Shown: positions 35,011 to 47,682, numbered from the stretch's first letter. The stretch is 64,000 nt of DNA from Piscicola geometra (GCA_943735955.1 OX030962.1:7418462-7482461), one strand, 5' to 3'. Notes: generated by a model not told the origin, from the letters alone. Numbers and translations are program-made.

Positions 35011-38000
35011 AGAATGGTGGTGGAGATGATGGCAGTGGAATGAAACTGTGATGAAGTTGGTGGAATGAAAGTGATGGTGAAATAGCGGTTTTGCTATAGT
35101 GGAATAGTCATTCTGTGAGTGGAGCATCCTTCAAAAGCACCTCAACCCACCCTGACACTTGAAAAAACCCTTCCAATAAGCCATCAGCCCTTCCATCGAA
35201 CAACCCACCTTACAGACCACACCCTCCCATTCAACCACACTGCCAAACCAGCGCACCACCACACCCCACCACCTTGGGGTGCTTGGCGACTATGGCTGAT
35301 GAAGTGGCGACCACTCCCTCCACCTCCACCACCACCACTGCATCCCTCTGTAATGCCGTGTAGCGTGCAGCCAGTGGGTCAATCACCTGGGGGAGGCAAT
35401 AACAACAACAATAATAATAACTATTATTGAAATTAAAGAAAATATTCATAAAAACAATATTAACACATATATACAATTATTAGTAAGAACCCTAAAATTA
35501 TAGATAATAGTGATATTATTATTATTATTATTATAGATAATGGCAAGAATAAAAATAATAGTGATGATGATGATCCTCATGAGAGGGCAAACCTTCTTGT
35601 TGAAGGCCCATATTTTATCCCAGTCCATCATCGTTGTGCTGCGCGACGAACCCTGAAACAATATAATTTTGATAATTAAATATAATAAGATAATTAATAA
35701 TACTAATTATTATTATCATCATTATCATCAGCATCATCATGATCATCATCAGCACCATCAGCATCCTTATCATCGTCATCATCATCATCATCAGCACCAT
35801 CAGCATCCTTATCATCAGCACCATCAGCATCCTTATCATCGTCATCATCGTCATCATCAGCACCATCAGCATCATCATCATCGTCAGCATCATCATCAGC
35901 ACCTGCGCAATGACGAACTCCTTGAGACCCTCCACCGTCATGCCCCTCCTCATGACACCCCTCACCGTCGGCAGACGAGGATCCGCCCTGGAGTGTGGTC
36001 ATTAATATGCATTCATATCATTAATATGCATTTATATCTTTAATATGCATTCATATCATTAATATGCATTTATATCTTTAATATGCATTCATATCATTAA
36101 TATGCATTTATATCATGCATATGCATATGCATTAATATCATGCATAAGACATTAATTATTCATTATATTTTTTTCCTTTTTTGAATTCTATTTACTTGTG
36201 AATAATACGCATAATACATCTAATTATGTATTCAATGCATTTCATGAATATATAATGACGACAGGTCACGCCTACCATCCATCGACCAATCCCTCGTCGA
36301 CAATCCAGGTCAACTTGCGCTTTGACATCACCGTGTTCTGCAGGTTCAGGCGACTGTACTCCCAGATTATGGGCTTGCGCATGCCTGGTGAGATGATGGT
36401 GTTGATAATGATGAGGATGATGGTGTTGATAATTATGAGGATGATGATGTTGATAATGATGAGGATGATGGTGTTGATGATGATGTTGATAATGATGAGG
36501 ATGATGTTGAAAATGATTATAAACTTCTACTCAAACATCATCATCAACAACATCAGCATCATCATCAACAACATCAGCATCATCATCATCATCATCATTC
36601 CCATCGCCATAATCATCCTTATCATCACCATCATCACCACCACCCCCATCATCATCATCAGCACCTAGGATGTCAAGGATGCGGTGGTACTGTTCATCCC
36701 TATCGTGGTACTCCATGGTACGTAGGGCGTGGGTGACGCCCTCGACCGAGTCGACGACAGGGCAGGCGAAATCGTAGGTTGGGTAGACCCTGTGGAGTGT
36801 GGGATGGTTGGAGTGTAAGGTGGGTGGAGTGTGGGGTGGTTGGGTAGACCCTGTGGGTGGAGTGTGGGGTGGTTGGGTAGTTCCTGTGGGATGTGGAGTG
36901 TGGGGTGGTTGGAGCGGTGGTAGTAGGGGTTGTTGGAGCGGGTTGGTGGAATAGCGTGTAGAAGGGTAACTTGATTTTATATAAATAATATATCTTCTAT
37001 TATATCGCCCTTTCCACATCAACACGCTGTAGCCTTTCACATAAATTAGCAGTTACACCACACCATTATCCCCACCACAACACAAACCACTACCACAATA
37101 CCCACCCATCCCACCCACTCCACCCACCCACCACCTACTTATACTTAGTACCGGTCCTGACATGGGGCTCTTTCTTGCAGCGATAAATGGTCGGGTCCCT
37201 GAGACAGCCATTATCGCTCGCCATGTCCATCTTCACACGCACACAGCACTTGACGCCCGCCGCCGAGCCCGCTTGCATCTGCAGCCACATCTCGACGTTG
37301 CGAGCTGGAGCTGTGAGTGGAAGGTGGGGTGGGAACGAATGGTGGCTGGGTGGAGGGAGATGAAGGTGGAGTGAGAAGAGACAAGCGTGTGGAGGGTGAA
37401 GATAGGTGGAGTTGAGGGTGTGTTGGAGGTTTTGAAAGGAGAGAGATTTAGAATTGCTTTTGAGTTGGAAGGTTTTATTCATCCCTACCACTCAACTCAT
37501 TCTTCTGCACCCACTCTATTCCTCCACAACCCCATCCACCCACATACCACACCCTCCCCACCTACCCACCCACATACCACACCCTCCCCACTTACCCACC
37601 CACATACCACACCTTCCCCACCTACCCACCCACATACCACACCCTTCCCACCTACCCACCCACATTCATCCTTCCCCATCCACCCACATACCACACTCTC
37701 CCCACCTACCCACCCACATACCACACCCTTCCCAACTACCCACATACCACACCCTCTCCACCTACCCACCCACATACCACACCCTTCCCAACTACCCACT
37801 TCTCCCCATCTACCCACCCATCTACCCACTCCTCCCCATCTACCCACCCACATACCACCACACCCTCCCCACCCACAATTATTTCGATTCTTCGACTCTA
37901 CCCTCTCCTCCCTCTCCTTCTTCATCACCTCGGGATCAGTATCATCAACGTACGCGTGACCTGATTCCAGCATGCCGGTGCACAAACGCAATAGTAGGTC

Positions 38001-38724
38001 AAAGTGGTCTGAAGTGTGCGTGAAGCGGTCTGGCTTCAAGCCCAGCAGTTGTATATCGCCAAGAATGACCTGTTGTGTGTTTGCGTGCGTGCGTGCGTGT
38101 GTTTGTTGTTGTGTGTATGTATGTGTGTATGTGTTTTGTGTGCGTGTGTTTGTTTGTTTTTGTGTGTATGTATGTGTGTATGTGTTTTGTGTGCGTGTGT
38201 GTGTTTGTTGTTGTGTGTATGTATGTGTGTATGTGTTTTGTGTGCGTGAAATTTGGCATTTGTATCGATTTGTTATTTTTGATGTTTTTATCTGAAACTT
38301 TTAACTGCCTCAAATCTCTCCCCATCACAACCATCCTCCCTTTATCTAACCCCCACAACCCCTCCCACTCGCCATCACCACCACCACCACACATCCTCCG
38401 CCCCCTTCCCCACGCACCATCATCATCATCCCTTCCTCCCCACCACCACCATCATCATCATCCCCTCCCTTCCCTTCCCTCCACCACCCCCACCACCCTT
38501 CCCACCTCCTCAAAATGGGCGTCTTCTTTCTCAGGATTGGTGTCGTCGAATCTCATGATGAGTTCGCCCTGGTACTGCTGCTGGTAGTGCTGGTTCAGCA
38601 GTGCTGCTTTGGCGTGCCCGATGTGCAAGTACCTGTTTATGTGTGTGTGTGTGTGTGTGTTTATGTGTGTGTGTGTGTGTGTGTTTATGTGTGCGTGTGT
38701 GTGTTTATGTGTGTGTGTGTTTGT

Positions 38725-38781
<57 letters not shown>

Positions 38782-40693
38782 GGGGGGGGGGAGGGAAGGG
38801 GGTTTAGGTGGAGTTGTTTGTGTGTGGGAAGTGCGTAAATATGTGGGTAGAACTGTATGGAAATAGGAGTGTATGTATGCATCACCTACCACCACCCCCA
38901 CCACCACTCAACCACCCTTCTACCACTTTCATCCCGACTCACTCAACTCCATCCATCTTCCACCCTATCACCCATCCATCCACTACCCCCACCACCTCCA
39001 CCATCACCCATCCATCCATACCACCACCACCTCCACCACCACCCATCCATCCACCACCACCACCTCCACCACCACCCATCCATCCACCACCACCACCTCC
39101 ACCACCACCCATCCATCCACCACCACCACCAGCACCCATCCATCCCTACCACCACCACCACTACCACCTCCACCACCACTACCACTCACCCACTGGCTTC
39201 CGGGGGGAACCTCACGACCACCTTCCCCATCTCAGCTCCAGGCAGTTCTATAAACTTGCCCTCCTGCTTCCTTTCCTTCTTGCCTCCTCCTCCCACCACT
39301 GCTGCTGCTGCTGTTGCCTGTGAGGATGGCATGAAAATATGCCATTACATTAAAAAAAATATATGTTTAGTATTTGAATATAAACATGTATATTTGAAAT
39401 TGAATAATTTAAAAAACATTTAATTTCAATGTGTAGTTAACATTTAGTTTTTATGAGATATTTTTTATATTCTACATGTAATTTTTATTTTGTTATTTAG
39501 TATATATTAGTATTTAATATCGCAAATACATATGTTCACCTTCATCTCCTTCGCAACAATGGTGTAGTGGTGTAGGACGGCTTGGAAAGGAGGGAGTGAG
39601 GTGATGAAATTGAAATACCTGGTCAGGTGCTGGTTGGGAGATTTCAAAATCTCGGGGTAGGCTGGACAGGGATGATTAGTGATGATTAATGATTAATTTG
39701 GGATTGATTAGTGGATGATTAGTAAAAAGGCATATGTCACAATGTGATATGTTCAGCAGCATAATCTATTCAGTTTCTTTTACTTAGAGTTGTTTACTTG
39801 CTCATTTAATTGTTTGTTTACTTGATTATCTTATCAGTGAAGGGGCAGCTATGAGAGTCCAATTGATTGAAACATCATGAAGCATTTATCAGTGCATTTT
39901 TCATTTTTGATTTCATGTTTTTTGCTTTTTTAATATTTTAATTTGATATAATTTAAAATATTTATTTGCTAATTTTTAAAATAAGAAGCCAACTTTTGAG
40001 GGCAGTCCACACAAAGATGTCAGCCAATGAGAGCGCATCTCCAACTAAGTAGGTCACAGGAGCTAGGACGTTTTCTAAATATAGAGCCACCTCTTGCGCG
40101 TTATTGGTGGAAGGAATGGTCAAGGTTGCATAGCTCAACCAATGGTCAATCTTTGAATTGGGTTTAATTAGTCATTTAAACTTTAAAATACACTGATTTA
40201 ATAGTTTAAATTTATTGATGTTTTCAAACCTCAGCGTCAAGAAGAGCCGATATGCCACATAGCTTGGCTTGGGGGGCTAACCTTGCAACGTACCTTGCAA
40301 TTGACGTCTGCCGGTTTGTGCTCACATCTCTGGGGTAGAAATCGGGAATAAGATTTATATATTTTTGCAATTAATTATTTTTTTAATACATATTTTTTTA
40401 ATTATATTTAAAAGTTGCTTACTTGGTGATGTGCAGAAGAGTTTTATCGGACTTTTTAACACTCACAGCCAAACTTGCCTTCACTGCCTCCACCGCGACC
40501 AAAGCAGCTGTATAATATTAAATTATTATAACTCATTATGAATAAATAAATAAAAATTAAACTAATTTTATTTATATGATTGAATAATATGAAATAAAGA
40601 TTTGGAATGCACGCTGAGTAAGTGAATAACAAATTGGGATGCAATAATACCAATTGGAGGGTCATTCTCATCAATGAAAAGTTCAATAGCCAT
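29520..40693 (-). CDS. EPRS1: Bifunctional glutamate/proline--tRNA ligase
   Basis: Twenty-five minus-strand exons: 40651-40693, 40423-40507, 40230-40329, 39994-40150, 39540-39661, 39190-39317, 38506-38632, 37877-38069, 37139-37310, 36665-36789, 36276-36384, 35903-35987, 35593-35652, 35273-35386, 34825-34961, 34629-34683, 34474-34536, 34276-34355, 33599-33721, 32923-33079, 32493-32696, 32117-32350, 31755-31994, 31420-31653, 29520-31286. Phases agree throughout; 1637 residues. Order: GST-like N-terminal domain; class I GluRS core ([28 protein letters not shown]); anticodon-binding region (LGDPC-type block, [13 protein letters not shown]); four WHEP repeats; class II ProRS ([35 protein letters not shown]) ending FGRSY. 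It charges tRNA-Glu and tRNA-Pro in the cytosol within the multisynthetase complex. The intron after exon 18 appears to use a GC donor. Vertebrate proteins have three WHEP repeats and about 1512 residues. Confidence 0.96.
31290..32350 (-). repeat. Tandem duplication of WHEP exon plus intron
   Basis: Exons 31420-31653, 31755-31994 and 32117-32350 encode almost identical modules: [24 protein letters not shown], a PSSSAPP linker, then [19 protein letters not shown]. Intron sequence is also duplicated: 31310-31385 and 32010-32085 match nearly base for base (AGCGCTTAATTATTTAATC, TTTGATTAAACAAAG). The repeated unit of exon, intron, exon and intron is therefore about 700 bp and recent. Confidence 0.9.
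33925..34275. repeat. (ATC)n with ATGCC punctuation
   Basis: ATC triplet runs broken regularly by ATGCCATC, giving units of about 20 bp, plus GTCGTC variants, directly beside EPRS exon 18. Confidence 0.85.
34975..35010. repeat. (GAT)n microsatellite
   Basis: Short GAT run immediately outside the acceptor side of EPRS exon 15. Confidence 0.8.
35715..35900. repeat. (ATC)n/(CAGCAC)n imperfect repeat
   Basis: ATC triplets with repeated CAGCACCATCAGCATC blocks in the EPRS intron between exons 12 and 13. Confidence 0.85.
36000..36140. repeat. AATATGCATTTATAT tandem repeat
   Basis: About seven units of 18-19 bp (ATTAATATGCATTYATATC) between EPRS exons 11 and 12, each holding the palindrome ATATGCAT. 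Confidence 0.85.
37530..37870. repeat. CCCACATACCACACCCTCCCC-type repeat
   Basis: About 13 imperfect units of 26-30 bp, C/A-rich, in the EPRS intron next to the donor of exon 8. Confidence 0.85.
38640..38780. repeat. (GT)n microsatellite
   Basis: GT dinucleotide run with TTTATGTG interruptions, ending in a G run, just upstream (minus sense) of EPRS exon 7. Confidence 0.9.
38955..39185. repeat. CACCACCACCTCCAC/CCATCCAT repeat
   Basis: Imperfect units of about 30 bp alternating CACCACC and CCATCCATC in the EPRS intron next to the donor of exon 6. Confidence 0.8.
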
Positions 40694-41261
40694 TTTGAAG
40701 ACGCTAGTATTTCAGAATAAAGGAAATGAAGACGTTGCAGCAAGAACTGGAAGTGAAGAAACTAATGAAAAGTTAACTTTAGTTCTAAATATTGTCTAAA
40801 TATTTGAAAGCACACAAATAATTATTTCAATAAATATTTTTATAATTAATATATATAATTATTTGAATTTGTTTTTCTACTAGTTTCATATTTTGAGGCC
40901 CAATAATAGTTAACTACCTTTGGTTAAGTTTCTTTAAATTTTAAAGAGCATTGCTCAAATTAATTTTTCAGATTTTTTATAGAAAATCATGGTTAATGTC
41001 AACACTAGATTTATGATTTCAAGATGACTTCCCTGGGAAAATAATTTTTATTTCAATAGTTGTTTTCAGAAATCAAGAAAACATTATTTGATAGTTGATG
41101 TGCACATACCTAAAAAATTTTTAGTAAAAGTGCTTGAAGATTTCAAAGAATTAAAAATTCAAATGATACATTTTTAATGTAATTCGAAACAAAAGTAATG
41201 ACCTACTGAAATCTATCCTATTAATATTTTTGTCATTCAAAAGTAAAATGTGATTAAATAA
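40694..41261. promoter_or_regulatory. Divergent intergenic region EPRS / ApeC gene
   Basis: About 570 bp separate the two start codons. It must hold both 5' UTRs and promoters unless further non-coding exons exist. The sequence is AT-rich; no TATA or initiator motif can be assigned with confidence. Confidence 0.4.
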
Positions 41262-44200
41262 ATGTTTTTGAAAATGTTTCTTGAGCTTTCTTTTATTTCT
41301 CTTCATTTCGTGCTGGGTATGTTTAAAAATAATTACTTTTTTTCCATTGAAAACTTATATTTTACCTATTTGTAAAAAATAAAAAAATAAAGTTTCAAAA
41401 ATTTCAAAACCTAAAAAACCATTATCCTATAAATATATTTATAAATCTCAAAACACAATTTTTTTAAAATAAAAAGCTTATCCACCCACCTATCTACCTA
41501 GGGGTGAGAGCGTGGCCTGAAGGGACATACGGACTCCCAATGCCGAAAACCGGCTGTCCCGACACCACTGACCTCAAGTTCGACACTGGTCAGCACCATC
41601 TTTTAGATTTCAAAGCATTAAACTTATATATATATATTTTTAAACTTTTATACTCTTACATTTCATTTTTTTTTCATCACCAAAATGATCAAAAAAACAA
41701 ACCAGACCCATAAAAACATGGCTTCAGGCTGCGATTAATAAAAACAAAAAACTCTGCTGAACCTATCTTCAATACACCCTCCCTTTCTCCCTCTCAAGCA
41801 ATAATAATAAAAACTCATCCCTAAAACCCCCTCCTTCCATCCCCCATACCCCTCATCCCACCCTCCCAGGCACGCGCACACAGATGACGAACAAGGGCTC
41901 GCACACGTCAGTGCAGATGCACTTGGCGGGAATCGAGAATGGCCATTTGAACCACGTGGTGCAGCTCTTTTGCCTCAAACTCTCCTACCCCCAGTACGGG
42001 ACGTTCAGCTGGATGCCTGGTGAGGCGGGGATGGCTGGGGAGAGTGAGTGGGTGTGGTGGGTGGGTAGGTGGGAGAGTGAGTGGGTGGGTGTGGTGAGGC
42101 GGGGATGGCTGGGGAGAGTGAGTGGGTCTGGTGGGTGAGTGGGTGGGTGGGTGGTAAAGATGGTATAGTAAGTTGTTTGTTGAATAATTATTGTTTATTG
42201 AATCGACAAAAACCTAACAACAATAACCACTCCACCACAACAACAAAACAACAACATCACCAATAACAATAACCACCCCAAAAAAACTTCTCCACAACAA
42301 CACCCCTTCCCAACCACAACAGCAACCTCCATCCCCCACATCAACAACCACTCCATCCCTAACACCTCACCACCCCCTCCCCAACCACAAAAACATCTTT
42401 CAACCACCACACCGACAACCACTCCATCTGTTACATCCCACCACCCCCTCCCAACCACAACAACATCCTCCAACCACACCACATCAACAACCACTCCATC
42501 CCTAACATCCCACCATCCCCTCCCAACCACAACAACATCCTCCAACCACACCACATCAACAACCACTCCATCCCTAACATCCCACCATCCCCTCCCAACC
42601 ACAACAACAACCACATCCTCCAACCACAACTACCACAACCACAACCACCAACCACAACCACATCCTCCAACCACAACCACCAGCCACAACCACATCCTCC
42701 AACCACAACCACCACCACAACCACATCCTCCAACCACCAACCACAACCACAACCACATCCTCCAACCACCAACCACAACCACCACAACAACCACAACGAC
42801 AACATCCTCCAACCACAACCACAGCAACCACGACAACAACATCCTCCAACCACAACCACCACAACAACCACTCCAACGACAACATCCTCCAACGCAGGCA
42901 AGTACTGCATCTTCAAGAAGGGCGACTGCCCCTCCAAGTTCCAAGAGGGCTTCATCAAGTGGGAGGACGCCACACCGTGGTATCATAATCAGGAGCATCG
43001 ACAAACATTCACTGGTGATTATACTTGTTGTTGTTTGTTTTTGTTGTTGATGTTGGTGTTGTTGTTGTTGTCGCTTTTAGTTCTTTGTTTTCAATCCGCA
43101 TGACCGCACCATTCCGGTCTCTGATGTTGGTGTTGTGGTTGTTGATGTTGTTGTTGAGTGATGGTGTTATGAAAAGAATCTTGTTAATTTTTGCCTTTAT
43201 TGATTAAACATCCTATAACAGCTTTTTCCTACTTTCCACACCCATGATGGTGATGATGATGATGATATATTACAATCAGTCTTATTATTGCTCTCATTAT
43301 TACTACAATATTATTAAACCCCCTTCCTCCCTCCCTTCCTCCCTCCATCCCTCCCTCCCTCCACCCCTCCCTCCCTCCCTCTTTCCTCCCTCCCTCCCTT
43401 CCTCCCTCCCTCCCTTCTTCCCTCCCTCCCTCCCTTCCTTCCTCCCCCCCCCTCCCTCCCTCTCTCCCTCCCTCCTTCCCTCCCTTCCTCCCTCCCTCCC
43501 TTCCTCCCTCCCTCCCTCCCTCCCTCCCTCCCTCCCTCCCTCCCTCCCTCCCTCCCTCCCTCCCCCCTCCCTCTCTCTCTCCCTCCTTCCCTCCCTTCCT
43601 CTCTCCCTCCCTCCCTCCCTCTCTCCCTCCCTTCCTCCCTTCCTCCCTCCCTTTCTCCCTCCCTCCCTTCCTCCCTCCCTCCCTTCCTCCCTCCCTCCCT
43701 CCCTCCCTCCCTCCCTCCCTCCCTTCCTCCCTCCCTCTCTCCCTCCACCCTCCCTCTCTCTCTCCCTCCTTCCCTCCCTCCCTCCTCCCTCCCTCCTCTC
43801 TCCCTCCTCCCTTCCTCCCTCCCTCCCTCCCTCCCTCCCTCCTTCCTTCCCTCCCTCCCTTTCTCCCTCCCTTCCTCCCTCCCTTCCTCCCTCCCTCCCT
43901 CCCTCCGCCCCTCCCTCCTTACCTCCCTCCCTCCCTCCCTCCCTCCCTCCCTCCCTCCCTCTCTCCTTCCCTCTCTCCTTCCCTTCCTCCCTCTCTCCCT
44001 CCCTCTCTCCCTTCCTTCCTCCCTCCCTTCCTCCCTTCCTCCCTCCCTCCTTTCCTCCATCCCTCCCTCCACCCAGGAATCTTGCCAGAGGGTGAGTTTG
44101 ACGAGCAGACGACGCGACTGGAGTACTGTTGCCGCAACGACGGCTCCCCCTACAACCCCCTGCCCCTGCCCCACGAGGCCTCTTTCTACCTCATCAAGAA

Positions 44201-45710
44201 CGGAGACTTCTGCCAGGAGGTTGGTTTGGGGGGGGGGGGGTGATAGGTGGTGGTTTGGTTTGGGGGGGGGGGGGTGATAGGTGGTGGTTTGGTTTGGGGG
44301 CGGTTTGGTTTGATGGGGGGGGGGGTGATAGGTAGTGGTTTGGTTTGATGGGGGGGGGGTGATAGATGGTGGTTTGGTTTGATGAGCGTGGGAGGGGAGG
44401 TGGGGTTGAGTTTTGTGGTGGGGGAGGGGAGGAGGGAATGGTGGGAGAGGGAGTGGGAAGGCTTAGGATGGTTTAGTGTGTGGTTTTGGAGTCTTTGATG
44501 GTGATCTTGATAAAGAAAAGTTAGAAAATTATTGAAAGACAATCCAGCGACAATCATTGCAAACTTATTTGACAACCACCTTAAAAGCACCTCAACACCA
44601 CACCATGACACCAGGTGGAGAGGATGGTGGTGACTGAAGAGTGGATTTACTGGTCAGGGGATGGAGGGTCGGGTGGGCTGAGCAGTTTGGCGGGGAGGGG
44701 CACGAGTGGGCAGACCCAGGGGGGCTCCCATCCCAAAATTCTCAGATCTTCTGGTCCCCACCCTTTCACCAAAATATTCTACTGCTACTACCAGCCCAAG
44801 CCGCGTTAGTGTCGCACTAATAGAGTTAATATTTTCCCGCTTTCTTCAAAAACAAACTTTTGTACAAAGATTTCTTCCATTCCATTCCATCCTTCATTCC
44901 CATTCCACATTCACCACACCCACCCCACCCCTCTCCCCCACAGCGAACAGGACCCTGCAAATTCTCACCTTCATGTTGTACGGCATCGGCTCTCTGGTGG
45001 CGATTTCGATGCTCGGCTCGACGCTTGCCTGCCTCTCGCGCTTCATCTGCGGTCGCTTCTGCTGCAAGGGCGGCATCAAGGAAGGCGCTGAGTGGTACAA
45101 CACCACCGACTACATGACGCCCGTCTCCAGGCAACCTTCGCTGCAGCAGCCACAACAGCAACCAGCATCGGCAGCGACGACCGCAGCTGGTGGTGCCGTC
45201 GATGCGAGTCCGAGAGTTTTCAAGTACGTTACCGTGGTTACGAGTGATGTGCTTGCTTCGGGTGTTGAGAACAACAACAACAACAACAACGGCAACAACG
45301 GCAACAACATCCACCACGGAGCGAACATCTTCATCCCCAACAATTCCCTCGTCGGTGGTGGCAACAACAACAATCAGACCTATCTCTACCAGCAACAACA
45401 ACAACAACCACACAACAACAGCGACAATTTAGGAGTGTTCACCTACAGCACCGTGTACCCGGAAGTTTCTCCTCCGTTCAACAACAACAACAACAACTCC
45501 TTGCAACAGCCATCCGCTCCCGTAGCACCTTCCAACTGGAACCTGCAACAACAACAATCAATTGTCGCCACGAGACTCATGCTCGTCAAACCTTCCGAAC
45601 CTCCCTCCCTCAACAACAACAACAACAACAGCAGCAACAGTAACAACAACAATGTTGCCAGCGTTTATCCATACCTGCCATCTTACAATGACGCCGTTAG
45701 CTACAAGTGA
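41262..45710 (+). CDS. ApeC (apextrin C-terminal) domain transmembrane protein
   Basis: Seven exons (41262-41316, 41502-41588, 41870-42019, 42898-43014, 44077-44219, 44615-44804, 44944-45710) join in phase to give 502 residues. Exon 1 encodes a short hydrophobic signal peptide (MFLKMFLELSFISLHFVLG) with a GTATGT donor. Residues about 20-245 are an ApeC domain: WPEGTYGLPMPKTGCP, VQLFCLKL, KYCIFKKGDCP, GILPEGEFDEQTT, EYCCRNDGSP, NGDFCQEV, FYCYYQPKP. A membrane span lies at about 255-283, followed by FICGRFCCKGG and a Q/N-rich cytoplasmic tail of about 210 residues ending PSYNDAVSYK. The sixth exon would read to a stop at CGT-TAG, but a GTTAGT donor there continues the protein. Family knowledge: some amphioxus ApeC proteins bind peptidoglycan or muramyl dipeptide, so an innate immune receptor role is inferred. 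Confidence 0.85.
42190..42895. repeat. ACCACAACCACCAACC-type A/C-rich repeat
   Basis: Imperfect A/C repeats, with a 66-bp or so unit (CATCCTCCAACCACA...CTCCATCCCTAACATC) repeated at about 42430-42600, in the third intron of the ApeC gene. Confidence 0.85.
43318..44072. repeat. (CCCT)n polypyrimidine tract, about 750 bp
   Basis: Nearly pure C/T on the plus strand, mainly TCCC units with TTCC and CTCT variants, running to the acceptor of ApeC exon 5. Open frames here (PSLPP or EGGRE repeats) are artefacts. Confidence 0.97.
44225..44370. repeat. G-rich GGTGATAGGTGGTGGTTTGG repeat
   Basis: Four or so units containing runs of 9-12 G, in the ApeC intron between exons 5 and 6, starting right after the donor; G-quadruplex potential. 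Confidence 0.85.
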
Positions 45711-45908
45711 TGCTTGTTGAAGTTGTTGTTGTTCTCATCCAAGGATCTTGTTGCACTTGTTGTTGTTGCAACATTGTTGCTGTCACATGTTCATTTGTTG
45801 TTGTTTTTCTAAGTTCGTGGATTGTTATGACGAGTTAGTTTTTGTTTTTGTTATTCTTGCATTTATGACGTAATGATGATAACGTGACCAGACGATTTTT
45901 TTAAAATC

Positions 45909-45914
45909 AATAAA
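45909..45914 (+). promoter_or_regulatory. Candidate polyadenylation signal for the ApeC gene
   Basis: AATAAA about 200 bp after the stop codon at 45710. Confidence 0.45.
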
Positions 45915-47360
45915 TCTAGACATTTTTATTTAAATACTTGTCTTTTTTACGTGCTATTTAAAAATGTTATTCGCTATACTGGCAAAATAACTAGTCGTGC
46001 TGATGACGATATTGAAGAGTAGTGTTGATAATGATGACGACTGTAACATCCCTTGTAGTTGATTTCACTTTTGAGATATTCATTTATATAGAGCGTTATA
46101 TAAAACTATTTGTAGGCATTTGATGATTATGATGATGTTTTTGTGGGTGGAGCGTAAGTTTAATCTTCTATTATCATCATTTATTAATATTAAATTGGTT
46201 TCAATAAAATTAGTTTAAGAAATGCTCGAGTGTCTATTAAAAATGGCGGGAAAGTATTTAACTTTGATGATGATGCTTTCTAGAATTGATATGGTACCTC
46301 AAAACTGCATTTTTATCAGATTTTGTAAAATAAGTATTTATGACTTTTTTATATATTGGTATTATTCTTGAATTTATTAATTTATTCTCTATTAATTTTC
46401 TCATTATAATTAGTATTAATATTTAAACAATGATCCACATCATCGAGTCATTTACCGATTTTTTCCACTTGGTTTGCTCTAGTCTCCATTTTGAACTTTT
46501 CTGGTTGAAACTTCGTACTTTTAAACGTTTCTCATTTTGCAAAACAAAATAATATTTTAATACACGCATACAAAAACACAGACACACAAAGACACACAAA
46601 AACACACAAAGACTCACAAAGACACTCAGACACACATTATTTTGCATGATTTTCCGTTTTAAAATTCTTCTACTCATCTCTTCCAAGCCCATTCCAGCGT
46701 GTGTTACTTTCCATTTTTGGCCTATATTTAAATATAATTAAATAATTTTAAATATTCTATTTATTTGTGATATTATTATTTAGAATATCATTAATCTTCT
46801 TATTAATTTACAAATAATCTTTTGCTTAATTATTTTGAGCTATGGCATCGCTGTTGTTAATGTTGTCGTATGGTAGCTAGGTTTGTGCCAGTTCGCACAT
46901 TAGATGTTCTTGCTATCGCAAACAAACGCATATATGCGCACAAACAAACAATCACGAACATACACACAAACACACACACAAACAAACAATCAGACATATA
47001 AACAAACACACACACAAACAAACAATCAGACATATAAACAAATACACACACGAACAAACATAAACACAATCACAAACTGGCATACACAAAAACAAACATA
47101 CAATCACAAAAACGCACCATAAAAAGCATACATAAACAAACATAAACACACACAAACACACACTTACACACACAGCATTTTAAATAGAGAGGGAGTTGTT
47201 ACACGTGTTAGAGCCTCTTTAGATTTTCCTCTTGATCAAATCACCACAATAAACTCTTCATAATCTTGAAAACTTAAACAGCAAGAAAACCCATTAATTT
47301 AAATACTAATTAACGAAATTTAATCGAGATGAAATCCAGTTTAAATTGGAAATTAAAAAA
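45915..47360. other. Intergenic region between ApeC and RGS22-like genes
   Basis: Convergent interval. AT-rich with two CA-rich simple repeat stretches (46560-46640 and 46925-47180). No gene recognised. Confidence 0.5.
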
Positions 47361-47650
47361 TTAATTTGATTGAATTTTTTGTGCAGTGCGATCCAGGGTT
47401 TGGAGGTTCAATTTGTGGTTGCTGCCACGACGGAGGCTGTGGTAGCATTGCACGTAACCTGAGTAAGTCCATGGAATAGTGTTGTTGCTGTTGTTGCTGT
47501 TGCTGTTGCTGTTGTTGCTGTTGCTGTTGCTGCTGTTGTTGCTTTTTTTGTTGCTGTTGGATATGTTGCTGTCGTCTTGTTTGTTGTTGCTGCTATTGTT
47601 ACTGTTTTTGTTGTTGTTTCTAGTAGTGATTGCGTGTGTAGTTGCTGAAG

Positions 47651-47682
<32 letters not shown>

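Noticed and set aside
43244..44174. Proline/serine-rich and glycine/arginine/glutamate-rich frames of about 285 codons
   Set aside because: CCCT polypyrimidine repeat in an ApeC intron; only the 44077-44219 part is coding, in a different context.
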